Of a stretch of 64,000 bases of DNA, positions 23,278 to 34,200 are shown one piece after another (within the stretch, counting starts at the first letter, position 1; every line of letters begins with the position of its first letter). The notes under the pieces are model-generated. The model had not been told where the DNA came from and did no database searches. It saw nothing but the letters and a program-made list of their open reading frames with translations. The position numbers were made by a program, and so were the translations under genes. This DNA is from Dreissena polymorpha (taxonomy: Eukaryota; Mollusca; Bivalvia; Myida; Dreissenidae): assembly GCF_020536995.1 (NCBI RefSeq), contig NC_068355.1:4023264-4087263 (forward strand), in the 5' to 3' direction.

Positions 23278-23571
23278 ATTTGGTAAAAATATGAACATTA
23301 CATAGTTACTACATAATGCAGACAACATAAAATATATTATAACAGCAATATACATAGTAAGCCATGGAATGCACACACAATACCAAGGATAACACAAAAG
23401 AGAGAAAAATTATTTTCACTTATTTCCATTAAGTATTTGCTTAGCGTGTGTTAAGGTGCATTGAAATAATGGACAAAATAAAAGAAAGTTGGTATTATTT
23501 TCAACAATATTTGTACCATGCAAAGGTTTTTGTCAAAACATAATATGTTGCATCACTCGGCGCTACAGCAC

Positions 23572-23687
23572 GTACGAAGAGGGGCACGAGACTGCATCTT
23601 CCCCGCAGTAGACGAGCGTGCCGTTATTTTCCATCAGTGGGAGGTCGTTGGATGACTGGAAAGAGGTTTTCTTGATCAGTTTATGGA
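23572..23687 (-). CDS. Exon of a lustrin-type cysteine-rich protein (second exon)
   Basis: The minus-strand segment reads HKLIKKTSFQSSNDLPLMEN, then NGTLVYCGEDAVSCPSSY. The pattern PL....G...YCG....SCPSSY matches the first half of a lustrin cysteine repeat. The acceptor TTTATTCAG at 23688 leaves two bases of a split codon, which fits the one-base end of the exon at 24020-24157. The donor is GTGCTG after TAC. Without splicing the frame ends at TAG two codons later. The remaining cysteines would have to come from an exon further down, which I could not find. The (ATTT)n tract and hAT-like element lie there. Confidence 0.5.
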
Positions 23688-24019
23688 CTGAATAAACAGC
23701 TATTTTTTCCTAGAGCTTGCACCAACGACCACAATAAAGAAGGCAATTTGTCCCGTACAGCAAAATACTACTAATATTTGCCTTACAATTTGTCCTTTAC
23801 AAATACAGATACTATTAATATTTTTCTTATCGGTTCTTTACATGCACATAATTATACGCTCTATAAACACGATAAATAAAGAGACAAAATGCATGATAAA
23901 CAGAAAGTGTTGGTCCGATAGAAGGCAAAATAAAAAAACTGCTGCCAAAGCATTGACCAAAACGGTGTATCTAGGTAAATTTCTCCGATGACAATCGGTT
24001 GTTGTGAATTACTACTTAC

Positions 24020-24157
24020 GACAGCAGACGGCATATCTGTCATCTGGGGCGATCTCGCAGTAGTAAGAGTCAGGGCACCTCTCCCCGCCGCGTCCGCAGT
24101 AGAAATTCGGTAGAGGGGATCCAAAGGGACATTGGCCCCAGCACTTGCCGACCAGGA
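24020..24157 (-). CDS. Exon encoding one complete lustrin-type cysteine-rich repeat
   Basis: A 138-nt exon on the minus strand lies between the acceptor TTCCCTTTGTAG and the strong donor C|GTAAGT. It reads VGKCWGQCPFGSPLPNFYCG, then RGGERCPDSYYCEIAPDDRY and AVCC. The spacing C..C.P.G.PL....YCG......CP..YYC........VCC is that of the lustrin cysteine domain, known from nacre protein lustrin A and from extracellular protease-inhibitor-like proteins. Such domains are secreted and disulfide-bonded. The signal peptide and the rest of the gene are not identified in the window. GC content is well above the flanks, supporting a real exon. Confidence 0.65.
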
Positions 24158-24159
24158 CT

Positions 24160-24802
24160 ACAAAGGGAAGAAACGGCCGCATACAGCAAAATTGTCCAAT
24201 ACCAGATTTAAATATTAAACCTTATACGTTAGTAATCCATTTAATCTTTACTCGTTCGACGAAGGCTGTACTTAAGCTAGCGAACTCCACTTGTTTAATT
24301 CTTAAAAAGTTCAAATGACGTTTTTTATAAATTAAATCAAGATATGATGATTTAGTTATTAGTTTAAGTTCAATGAAACGATTAAACATAACTGGCTTTC
24401 TTCGACAACAACTCAAACACACACATGCTTATACAAATGAATTTATCATGTGAAATATAAATTGCAACAATCGACTTGTTATAAATGCTCTCCAAAAGAA
24501 ATATAATTGTTACATATGTATAAGGGAACACAATTGCCATAGACTTATAATATATTACAAAACGGATTGCGCATACATACACAGACTAAAATTGACCATA
24601 GCCCATTCTGCAATTATTAAAGACGGAGCTAACACATTTCAATCATGAGGAAAAAAAGATGAGCCGATGCTTTTATATTAAATGGGAAAATCGCATGATT
24701 TATCAATGAATGTAACACGCCGAAATACTATGTAAATGCAACACCTTCTCAGGCATGACTAATTTCCAGGTCAAGCAATATATACATTACAAATAAACTA
24801 GA
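24160..24802. other. Non-coding
   Basis: AT-rich upstream side of the lustrin-type exon. Probably intron or upstream DNA, with no recognised feature. Confidence 0.4.
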
Positions 24803-25397
24803 AATGGCGCGGCAGAGGCCGACGCGTATCCCCACGCCGCATAGATGTTATATAAAAAGGCAATTTTGGGTGGGCAAGGCCTATGTTGGTGGGGCCCCGG
24901 GGTGGGTAATGTGGACATGGATGGTCGAGATAGACCGTGTTGTCATAAGAGATGTTCAGTATTAATTTGAATTCATTTGGTGAATAAATGAAAAAGTTAT
25001 GTTAAAACAAAATTTTGGGTGGGCGTGGTCTATGTGTGCGGGGCGCCCCGGGGTGGTAATGGGGCCATGCATAGTTGACATTGACCGTATTGTCATAAGA
25101 AAAGTTCAGTTTCTATTAGAAGTGAATCGGTGTAGAAATGAAGAAGTTAATGTAAAATAACTTCAAAAAATGAGTGAAAATCTCTGACCCGGTCCCATCC
25201 CAACCCCATTACTTTTGACTCAGGGGTCAGATCAAAATTCCAAATAGTGCACTGTCGCACATATGCTCATAGCTACCATGTGTTTAAGTTTCAATGTTCT
25301 AGTGCTAATAGTGTAGAAGGAGATAGTGGTAAGGACGGACGGACGACGGAGACAACCACATAATCCCCCCGCTCCAATTTGGAGCGTGGTGATAATC
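24803..25397. repeat. Dispersed repeat copy 1 (GTGGACATGGATGGTCGAGA family)
   Basis: Contains two internal related subunits (GGTGGGCAAGGCCTATG... and GGTGGGCGTGGTCTATG...). These are followed by AGTGAAAATCTCTGACCCGG, GGGGTCAGATCAAAATTCCA and AGCTACCATGTGT. The outer ends carry TATCCCCACGC and its inverse-like GGAGCGTGGTGATAATC, suggesting terminal inverted repeats. A second copy lies at 26086-26798. No coding capacity. Confidence 0.7.
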
Positions 25398-25509
25398 AAT
25401 GACAAAAAAGAATCAAAGTACTGACAGTACTGGTGTGAGGATGCTTTTGAAGAGGATGGATATAAAAGAATCAATATAAGTTTATCTACATCACCACAAT
25501 TGTATATGT

Positions 25510-26017
25510 GGGTACGAAAATTTTGGGTACGAAACACAATATGGGTACGAAAATTTTGGGTACGAACAAATTATGCCCCCCAAAAAATTGGGGGTACGAA
25601 AAAAAAATGGGGTAGAAAAAAAATTGGGTACGAGAAAAAATTTGAGTAAGAAAAAAATGTGGGTACGAAAAAAAAATTCAGTACAAAAAAAATTAGGTAC
25701 GAAAAAAAAAATTGGTTACGAAAAAAAAATTGGGTACGAAAAAAAAATTTGGTTCGAACAAAAATTTTGGTACGAAAAAAAATTGGGTACGAAAAAAAAA
25801 TTAGGTACGAAAAAAAATTGGGAACGAAAAAAAATTGGGTACGAAAAATTTTGGGTACGAAAAATTTTGGGTACGAAATTTTTTTGGAGTACGGGGAAAT
25901 TGGGATACGAAACAAAAATTCGGTACAAACAAAATTTGGGTACGCAAAATAATTGGGTACGAACAAAAATTGGATACGAAAAACTTTGGGTACGAAAATT
26001 TTTTGGGGATACGGGGA
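25510..26017. repeat. About 17-bp tandem array, unit GGGTACGAAAAAAAATT
   Basis: About thirty units of GGGTACG followed by A-runs of 4-10 and TT(T). The array varies mainly in A-run length. It leaves reading frames open on both strands, giving Lys/Gly/Tyr repeats on plus and Phe/Tyr/Pro repeats on minus. These are repeat artefacts, with no flanking start or splice context. The array lies exactly between two copies of one dispersed repeat family. Confidence 0.9.
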
Positions 26018-26085
26018 AGTGGTACCCGTGGACCTCTCGATAAATTTGAAAGAGGACGGGGACCAAGCTGCCTTTGCCTTTATCA

Positions 26086-26798
26086 ATGGCCCTGGGGTCG
26101 GTAATGTGGACATGGATGGTCGAGATAGACCTTGTTGTCATAAGAGATGTTAAGTATTAATTTGAAGTCAATTGGTGAAGACATGAAGAAGTTATGTTAA
26201 AACAAAATTTTGGGTGGGCGTGGTCTATGTGGGCGGGGCGCCTCAGGGTTAGTAATGAGGCCATGCATAGTTGAGATTGACCTTATTGTCATAAGAGATG
26301 TTCAGTATCAATTTGAAGTAAATCGGTGTAGAAATGAAGAAGTTAATGTAAAATAACCTAATAAATTACTAGTAGTGAAAATCTCTGACCCGGCCCCACC
26401 CCAACCCCCATCGGCCACTATCTCCTCCTTCGCTATTAGCACTAGAACCTTGAAACTTACACACATGGTAGCTATGAGCATATTTGCGACGGTGCACTAT
26501 TTGGAATTTTGATCTGACCCACGGGTCAAAAATTAGTAGCATGTGCGTCGCTTGGGGTGGAGCTGGGTCAGAGATTTTCACTTGTTTACCCCATTTTACA
26601 CCCATAACTTTTGACCTAGAGGTCAGATCAAAATTGCAAATAGTGCACCGTCGCACAAATGCTCATAGCTACCATGTGTGTAAGTTTCAAGATTTTAGTG
26701 CTGATAGTGTAGGGGGAGAAAATGGCCAGGACGGAAGGACAGACGGCGGAGATTATCACAATATCCACACGATTTTAAACGCGTGGGGATGATTATGC
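26086..26798. repeat. Dispersed repeat copy 2 with internal inverted segment
   Basis: Same family as 24803-25397. After AGTGAAAATCTCTGACCCGG at 26371 the sequence turns into the reverse complement of the family's 3' part (about 26411-26530), then of the AGTGAAAATCTC segment (26545-26585). The 3' part then follows in normal orientation (about 26605-26735). The ends GTGGGGATGATTATG match the inverted termini of copy 1. Confidence 0.7.
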
Positions 26799-27838
26799 AA
26801 AAAGAACACCCTTTAAACGTGGCACGTAGTAATTTATGCTGTGCGGATCTACAATTGATTTATCAAGTAAAAACGTTACATTTGCAAGTTCATGTTTTGG
26901 TTGCTGCTATCGATACACTGTTCACTCTACACAATCTTGGTTGCTGTTAATTTTTATATCGCTCACAACAAATAGTATTTTGATAATAACCCTTCTACAT
27001 TATTTTTTTTTCATGAACAATCTTAAAATGTTTGTTGTATGGTGGAAGTATACGAGTTTAATCAAAATAAGAACATTAATCGAAAGAACACACGTAGCTG
27101 ACGATTATAGGTTGAGTTTGGTGAGAAACAGTTCGTTAAATTTGAGAAACGTAAGCGTAAATAGTCAGTACAAACCGGTGTTTAAATCGAAGAAATACTT
27201 GTAAGGCATAATTTTAGTCTAATAACCCCCGACAGGAAGTTAGATGAACGGCACCATGATTAAACCCAGACGCATTTAAACTTCCGGCCTTGGGTTATTT
27301 GAAAGCAAGCATTATTTCTTAATTATCATTTGATTGGATGAATGAAATTAAAAGCAGTGCTAAAATTACTTGATGAAGATCTTTTTTACCACTGACGAAA
27401 ATTAAAATAACTAAACCGCAATTGAATGACTTTATTATAATTAACATATGAAGTTATAGAATTTATTCACACCTCTACACCAATCCCAATTTTAATTAAC
27501 TCTGTCAAAAAATTCTCAAAATTGTATCTTTAATTTTTTAAGTGTTGTTGTGGTTGAAAAAAACAACCACTGAATTATGTCATGTTACACCTTACTTTGT
27601 GTCAACCAGACATCGGTGTTCATCTCGACATACGTTACCGTAGGAACGCATATTGCTGTCAACTAAACCTTGGTATTGAACACCGTGCATTGCGTTCGAT
27701 GTGTGTTATTTAGACAATAACACACGGCAGAGCTGGGCCGGACGTCTATCATCGGCCCGCTGCCGTCATAACTAAATTCACGGTAAAATAAGAGGCGAGA
27801 TTGTACTAATATAGTTATCCTAACAAGAAATAATTATT
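26799..27838. other. Non-coding, with a short imperfect palindrome
   Basis: A 122-codon plus-strand frame at 26836-27204 has no recognisable domain and sits in AT-rich DNA, so I do not call it a gene. At 27221-27301 arms starting AATAACCCCCGACAGGAAGTT and ending AACTTCCGGCCTTGGGTTATT form an imperfect inverted repeat. Confidence 0.35.
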
Positions 27839-28070
27839 GTGTGCAAATGTTCATGTCCAATTCGAGAATATCTGTGCAGTCTGCACAGGCTAATCATGGA
27901 CGACACTTTCCGCCTAAATTGGATTTTTGCTAAGAGACTTCATTTGAACGAAAGACGTTATAAAAGTGCGTAAATGTCCCTGATTAGCCTGTGCGGACTG
28001 CACAAACTAATCTGGGACGACACTTTACGCACATGCATTATGCCCAGTTTTCTCAGAACGCGACTCATTT
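27839..28070. repeat. Dreissenid-type dispersed repeat with inverted GCAGTCTGCACAGGCTAAT ends
   Basis: GCAGTCTGCACAGGCTAAT on the left and ATTAGCCTGTGCGGACTGC on the right flank a ~100-bp centre. This is followed by CTAATCTGGGACGACACTTT and TTTTCTCAGAACGCGACTCA. I recall this family as highly abundant in dreissenid and related bivalve genomes. It is a non-coding MITE- or SINE-like element. Confidence 0.75.
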
Positions 28071-29480
28071 TATAATAACAATTAAAAACGCTTCTTCAGA
28101 ATAATGCCGACAGCGCTAGACTTGACAACATGACTCAATTTGGCAATTAATGCACGCGCTATTAAACGAGCAATCCGTCTTATTCCACAACCCAGCGGTG
28201 CACTTATCGTTTTTCTTTTCATTTATCCCGTCAACGAAGTTAATTTAACATTAATTGCACGGCAACAGTCAGGTAAAACGTCTCCGCTTAAACGTACATT
28301 TAGATATACACAGTTGTGTAGACTTGCGGCTAGGGAAAACATTTGACAAAGGAAACTTTTAAAACAGGATTGTAAAGTATTTATAAAATAAAACATCGCA
28401 TAACAAAATAGATATTGTATATCATCACCATTAATAAAGTAAAGGAATACTAGTGCCCGTCTTTAAAAAAGAACATGTAAACAATACGTTTAGTAAAAAG
28501 TTTTGTTACACAGCCGAAACTGTTCTATTACCCAAATCGTAAATGTTGGTAATTTAGTCAAGTTTATATAACAATATGTGTGTGCGATGTATTTTCGGAT
28601 GGCGAGTTCTAAAATAAAACAGTACTTGATTACCTTGTTTTAACAAAGTATCACAGTTTAACATCGTTTGCAGAGTGAATAAAAAGTGACGAATAATTAA
28701 ATACCTTTTTAATAAAAGTTTCTTTCGACTTTTTATTTCTTTAATTACATAAGGACAATTTAAATATAATTAAAACATACGAGTTATTTTCAACAAATGA
28801 CACACATGATTATACTTGTTTGAACCCCATGTCATGTATATCCTATTACTTGAGATATGTTCCATATATTATTTTGGTTACACTTTAAAATTTGGTGGAT
28901 AAATAAACATCGATAAATCTCCCACGAAAACTGATTTTTGCGCGACATTTGGAAAACTATTTTTGTCCTTTATGTATAATTTGAAAAGCAAAAGACCCTT
29001 TATGAATGGTTTATGTTTTCTTTAAGATATATCGTCAAACTAGCTATTAATATTTCATAATTTTAAGATTACAGTCATATCTTACAGTGTGTGTGCTTTA
29101 ATGAAGTCAACTGTAATTAGTTGCTTTATCCGTTGAAAACAGACAAGCTTTGTTTTACTTTTAACACGCACGCATAATTTTGGGACCTTCGATCCTCTCA
29201 GTCAAGTGGTATCATTGTAAATCTGTACATTGTATCTACTATCAGATGTATTCACTCTGGAGACACTTCGTGTTTATGAATTTAATTTGACCCTACATTC
29301 TTATAAAAAACATCTCACAATACGTCATCATTTGTTAGGAATTTTTAACCCCGTCTGCGATTCACGTTTATAATCAGTATTTAATATTTAAAAAATATTT
29401 CGAAATCCTTACAAATTAATTGAATACCAGATAAAGTGACTTACGGACTGCGACAAGGCACGAGAAGACAACGCCGTTAA
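28071..29480. other. Non-coding
   Basis: AT-rich, with no exon, RNA gene or tandem repeat that I can support on either strand. Confidence 0.45.
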
Positions 29481-30180
29481 TCATGGAGGGCGATAGCACG
29501 AATCTTGTGTTTAATGTTTCTTTGTACTTGCATAACGTGCTTTTATAACGTTCAAACTTAATTGGCCAATGAGCAATTGCATTGTATATATACATATAGA
29601 CGTCTCACTGTTAATGATAACCAACGATGCAATTATATCCTGTTTGAATAAGGCAATTACAACTTGTAAACAACAAAAAAAAACACACACAAAACAAATC
29701 GCTTTGAGAAAACATTCGTGATTGATTGTCCGTACCATTAAGGAATGAAATACAGTTTTAGAACGCATTTCGAATATTGTGTAAAATATTTCTTACGACT
29801 TTAATAACGAGATTATATAAAAAAAACGTTCTCACTAAATGGCGGACGATGGACCGAATCTTGTGTTAAATGTTTTTTCAGCAGGCGCGTAGCTGTACGT
29901 AGGCAGTGTGGGCATGGCCTGCACATCATTTTGAAAAATCGAAAAAAATAAAACGCCCGAAATACAATAAAAATCGAAGGCTATTGGGGGTTACCTCTAG
30001 AGAATTTAAACATCAAATATTTTGGACATTAAACGTGTTTCAAACGAGTTTATATTTAAAACTAAGAAAGCAATTCAAGACATTTCAGAACCGATTCCAT
30101 AATTTGCATTCAGCGAAATTGCAACGTGCAAACAACAAATCGCTTCGAGGGAACGTCCGTGAGTGTCCGTACCATCTGTC
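29480..30180. repeat. Two diverged copies of a ~350-bp unit in tandem
   Basis: ATGGAGGGCGATAGCACGAATCTTGTGTTTAATG (29482 on) recurs as ATGGCGGACGATGGACCGAATCTTGTGTTAAATG (29839 on). AACAAATCGCTTTGAG plus TGTCCGTACCATTA near 29695 recurs near 30134. A GGCGCGTAGCTGTACGTAGG segment at 29885 interrupts the second unit. The reading frame at 29906-30193 lies in this repeat and is not called a gene. Confidence 0.5.
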
Positions 30181-30299
30181 ACATAGTACATAAGAAAGAC
30201 CACTAACACGATTTTAATTCAGGCTTTAATCTGGTTTAAAATTATATCATTTTAGTTAAAGTTGTAAACTAATTCATCTACAAGTATGTAATAAAGCTG

Positions 30300-30510
30300 C
30301 CTAGTGTGTTGCATGGCGGATAACTTTTTATGCCCCCGGATCAAAATGCCTTAAAGTTTTGCGATAACTTTTGCAATATTGAAGACAGCAACTTAATATT
30401 TGGCATGCATGTGTATCTCATGAAGCTGCACATTTTAAGTGGTGAAAGGTCAAGGTCAATGTCATCCAAGGACAATGTGTTTCTGACAAGCACATCTCTT
30501 GTTAATTAGA
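30300..30510 (+). repeat. SINE-like bivalve repeat with AAGGTCAAGGTCA words
   Basis: Contains ATGCCCCCGGATCAAAATG, TATTTGGCATGCATGTGTAT, GAAGCTGCACATTTTAAGTGG and AAAGGTCAAGGTCAATGTCA. A reverse copy of the TTTGGCATGCAT to AAGGTCA part lies at about 57690-57800. Non-coding. The Pol III head was not identified. Confidence 0.65.
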
Positions 30511-30828
30511 GTTTTATGTAAGGTTGATGCATGTATGCGAGTGCCTTAAGGTTGGTTAATTACAAATCGTGATAAGATAACATAGTTAACTTTAATTTCA
30601 TGACAAGCAGATGTTTTTTATCGCAATTTGTACTCGACTTGTAAATGCACAAATCTGTCAGTATAAATCATATTTACATTGTAATTTGTGGACACGTCCC
30701 TCTGCACACGCCCCGTCGATTTGCACACGTTACCGTCAATTGTTTCAATGTTTATTTACATATAAACTTAAGTATGGAAAGCAATATCTTGCACGATTGT
30801 CAAATTATAATTACTCTGTGACGGGCTG

Positions 30829-30960
30829 AGGAAGGAGGCAGTCCGAAGTCATGTGATTTTTAGTCACATGATCATGACATTCAAGATGGCGACGCGAATT
30901 AACGTGTCAATAAGATCCGCGAACACAGGACGTCGTGAAGATGTCAATAAAAGAATATTT
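30829..30960 (+). promoter_or_regulatory. Probable promoter/5' UTR with paired E-boxes and YY1-type site
   Basis: GTCATGTGA and TCACATGA lie 6-7 bp apart as an inverted pair of CATGTG/CACATG E-boxes. They are followed at 30881 by TTCAAGATGGCGACG, which matches the YY1 consensus core AAGATGGCG commonly found just downstream of animal start sites. A small spliced reading frame starts at 30991. This is sequence-motif inference with no transcript evidence. Confidence 0.4.
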
Positions 30961-30990
30961 AAAGTATTGTGTTTTTGGATGATTAGTTAA

Positions 30991-31271
30991 ATGAAATTAA
31001 ATGGACCAGACTCTTACGAAGATATGTAAGTGTACATTAAAACGCAATTATTGAAAAAAAAACGTTTAAATTGTTCAACTGCAGACATCAGCAACTAAAT
31101 TCATTAGTAAAATGGTCTTACAAAACTAAAAGCGGTCCATGCATACTACAACGAATGCAAAAATGTGCAGCTGCCTCTTCAGCTGCTTGCACAAGAAAAC
31201 TTGGACTCCAGAATAACATTACAATTCAGAACAGGTCAAGTATAGTATCATCTGTTCATGTTATGAATTAA
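30991..31271 (+). CDS. Putative two-exon small gene, unknown protein
   Basis: The first coding exon is 30991-31025 (MKLNGPDSYED plus a split codon), with donor GTAAGT. The second is 31085-31271, after the acceptor GTTCAACTGCAG. Splicing keeps the frame open and gives about 73 residues, including IHQQLNSLVKWSYKTKSG and CILQRMQKCAAASSAACTRK. The intron of 59 nt is unusually short. An internal AACAG|GTCAAG could be a donor for a further exon; an open segment after TTTATTTTCAG near 32453 could be one. The family is unknown, and a non-coding transcript is the main alternative. Confidence 0.35.
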
Positions 31272-34200
31272 AGATTATGTATTTTAATCGTGTGTAACTT
31301 ATTGTGTTTCATAAATCTATGTCACCCAATAAATCTTAACACCAAATGTTGGAATGTAATATACAGTTGATTCTATGTGTACGGGCCACTTAACTTTTCA
31401 AAATTAAAAACCAGGCAGGAATAAGCAAATTACGAGTCTTAAAACATGTTTTTTTGTGTACGAAATCTCTTAATGATTGTTGTTATTTATTTAGTTAGTG
31501 ATTATTGTTATACTGAAATGAAGTAATGTAACTGTAATATGACTAGTAACACACTGCTTTGAAGTAAAAAAAACACCTGAAATAATATCTTATATCAGTC
31601 TTCATTCATAATCATATGGGTATGGGTGTTTCATGTTATTGTTTTTCATCACATAATATTTAAAATCTACACTATTTGCAAACATAGTTTTCAAGTTAAT
31701 CCTTAGAGTGAAAAAAACAACATATAAAAAGATAGTATTAAAGACAAAACAACCTATTCACAATGTTTAAATCTATGAAGTTGTTAGTAATCTGAGATTA
31801 TTCACCATTCTTAACGATTAATATTGGAAAGGTTTATATTTTAATTACACACAATACTTCTTTGACAGTCATTTGGAGCTATTTATGTGCAGTCTTACTC
31901 CAGAATGGGCAAGATGTTTGTCAAACCTACTCATTTGTGAGAACAAAGGTGGCTAATTTTAAATCCTTTCTTAATCATTTTTATTATAAACTGTTATTAT
32001 TTAAATAAATCAATAACTGGTTGATTCAATAACCTAGCTTTGTTTGTTCCTAAGGTGTAGATAGGTTTTTCAAAAGTGCTGGAACTTGGATAACAACTGC
32101 TCATCAAATTTGAATACAATTTTTATCTAATAGCGTAAGGGTTGTTGTCATATTGGTCACAATAGGTATGTTCATACAATTGGTATTTAAGTTTATACTT
32201 GATATAAAAGTTTGGGTTCGAACTTTCAACCCTCTTTAGACAATACAATAGAATAAAAGTATTTGCCTTATTTTAAAATGGTGCAATAGTCAAGGAAAAT
32301 ACCTTTACATATTGCATTTCACAACTCCTATGTCAAGGGTTTGTCGTATATTTTTGTCGGCAAAATATACCCATAATGAAAGACATGATGTCACCATCAG
32401 AACTGTATAGCTTTATAATTAATATGAACATGGTATGATGTTTATTTTCAGGAAATAAGCTGGATATTCAAGAAAAACACCACTTGCCCGTACAGAGAAA
32501 AGGCATTTGTTTACCAGTAACATTGTCTTCATTAAGGTGTCAACAACAGACATACAAAAAACAGCCCCATGTAAAATATTGAAGAGCTCAATTGTGACAA
32601 AGTGGTTAAGAACATTTCTACAGAAAAAAAACTAAGTCTTTTCATTCCTACACTGAGCTACTTTACAAAAACCAGGATTTTCCCTCTTTTGGTGCGGTTC
32701 ATGTGCTCATACAAACAATGCATATTGTTTTCCACAATTTCAAAGGTTAACTTTATAAATGTGACCATGGATAAAAATAAGGAATTTTAGTACTAAAATC
32801 GTTTCAGACTTTTTGGATTTATTTTTCACAATTTATACATAACATAAAAATGTATATTCACAAATCACTAAAATAAAACAGTGACACCCAAGAAATGTCA
32901 TGTTTAATAATTCATTGAAATTGTAATAAATTGTGAAAATGTTATATATAATTCATAAGTGTATTATGTCATATCTCTTTTTGCATTATACTGTGTTTGT
33001 TTTGAAAAGGGTCTATTGACAACACTATTGTAATTCTTTTGAATGTAAATGTTTGTGCCTGTAGGCATTACTTTTTTAAGTGACTAAGAGGCAAATCGAT
33101 GAATATTCATAAAGTTCTATGTCGAATACATATTTCTATTCATGTATGTTGACACGAAGATTTGTTGCAAGACATTTCCATGGTGATTTGGTTGAATTTA
33201 AAGCAAATACAATCATTTGTCCCAAAATGCATCTCCTCTCAAGCCCCCGCTGCGATTTAAACCCAGACATTTCTTGTCTTGCATGGAAAGTATTCTATCA
33301 TGAAATACAATGACATGAGCAATTTTAAGACAATAAACCTTCACAAATATGTAATCACTGATAATTTGTAAAAACAGCCCTTAACATAATTTTTCAGACG
33401 ACCTTTCTTACGAAACACACACCTGTTAAGCTGAAATACATAACAGCTTCAGTTTAGTTGTGTTTTTTTGCGTTGTGCGTGTATTTTCAAGTATTATATT
33501 TATCCTTCGTCAATTGTACTGCCTAAACACAATTGTCCGCTCAGGTACTACCGGTGCATAAAAATATATGGGGTACAGACAATAACAACACTAAAATGTA
33601 CCCCTGAGTATTGCTGTGTGCCTTACCCATATTTTCCGCACCTGTGGTATATTGTACTATTCAGAAGAATATCCAGGTAACTTTAAAGTAAAATCTGAAG
33701 CCACAGCGACCAATTGAGCACCACTAACACCAGAAATGGGAGTCTGATCAAATTTTGTTCCCCTTCGTGAAGGGCGCGGAATGATTCATTCTGCGTATAT
33801 AGGCAATACAATAGTTTCGAAAACATACATTAAAACTACCAAGTTTTTGCCCGATGTATCTTACATGACAAAATTCTATGTCATTGTTAAGTACCTTCGT
33901 TCTAAATTTCATATAAGAAATACTTTGTATGCGTTTGATCGGGTTGAACAAGATTCTTGTTCTAATAGCTGCTGGGCCCGTTGCAGATTTGTAAGTGAGA
34001 GCATGGAACGACAAGTCTGCATTGAAAATGTATTGAAAATAGTACACGACATACAACCGTCCAGATTAGTATATTTTTATGCTGTGCCTTCATACTGTTG
34101 TCCTTTAAGTTGTTATCAAGCGAAAAATCATGTTAAGCCAACACCGTTTTGGCCTAAACTTTGGCTTACTAAGATGCACCAAATCACAAAGTGAGGAATG

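Noticed and set aside
25573-26141. Long overlapping reading frames on both strands (up to 180 codons)
   Set aside because: They are translations of a ~17-bp tandem repeat, with no start context, splice sites or non-repetitive part.
26836-27204. 122-codon plus-strand frame
   Set aside because: Hydrophobic stretch in AT-rich DNA beside a dispersed repeat; no family signature.
29906-30193. 95-codon Lys/Arg-rich plus-strand frame
   Set aside because: Lies within a diverged repeated unit and its insert; probably repeat-derived.
33781-34194. 137-codon plus-strand frame and a 102-codon minus-strand frame overlapping it
   Set aside because: No domain, no signal peptide and no splice context; both strands are open in the same place, which suggests chance.
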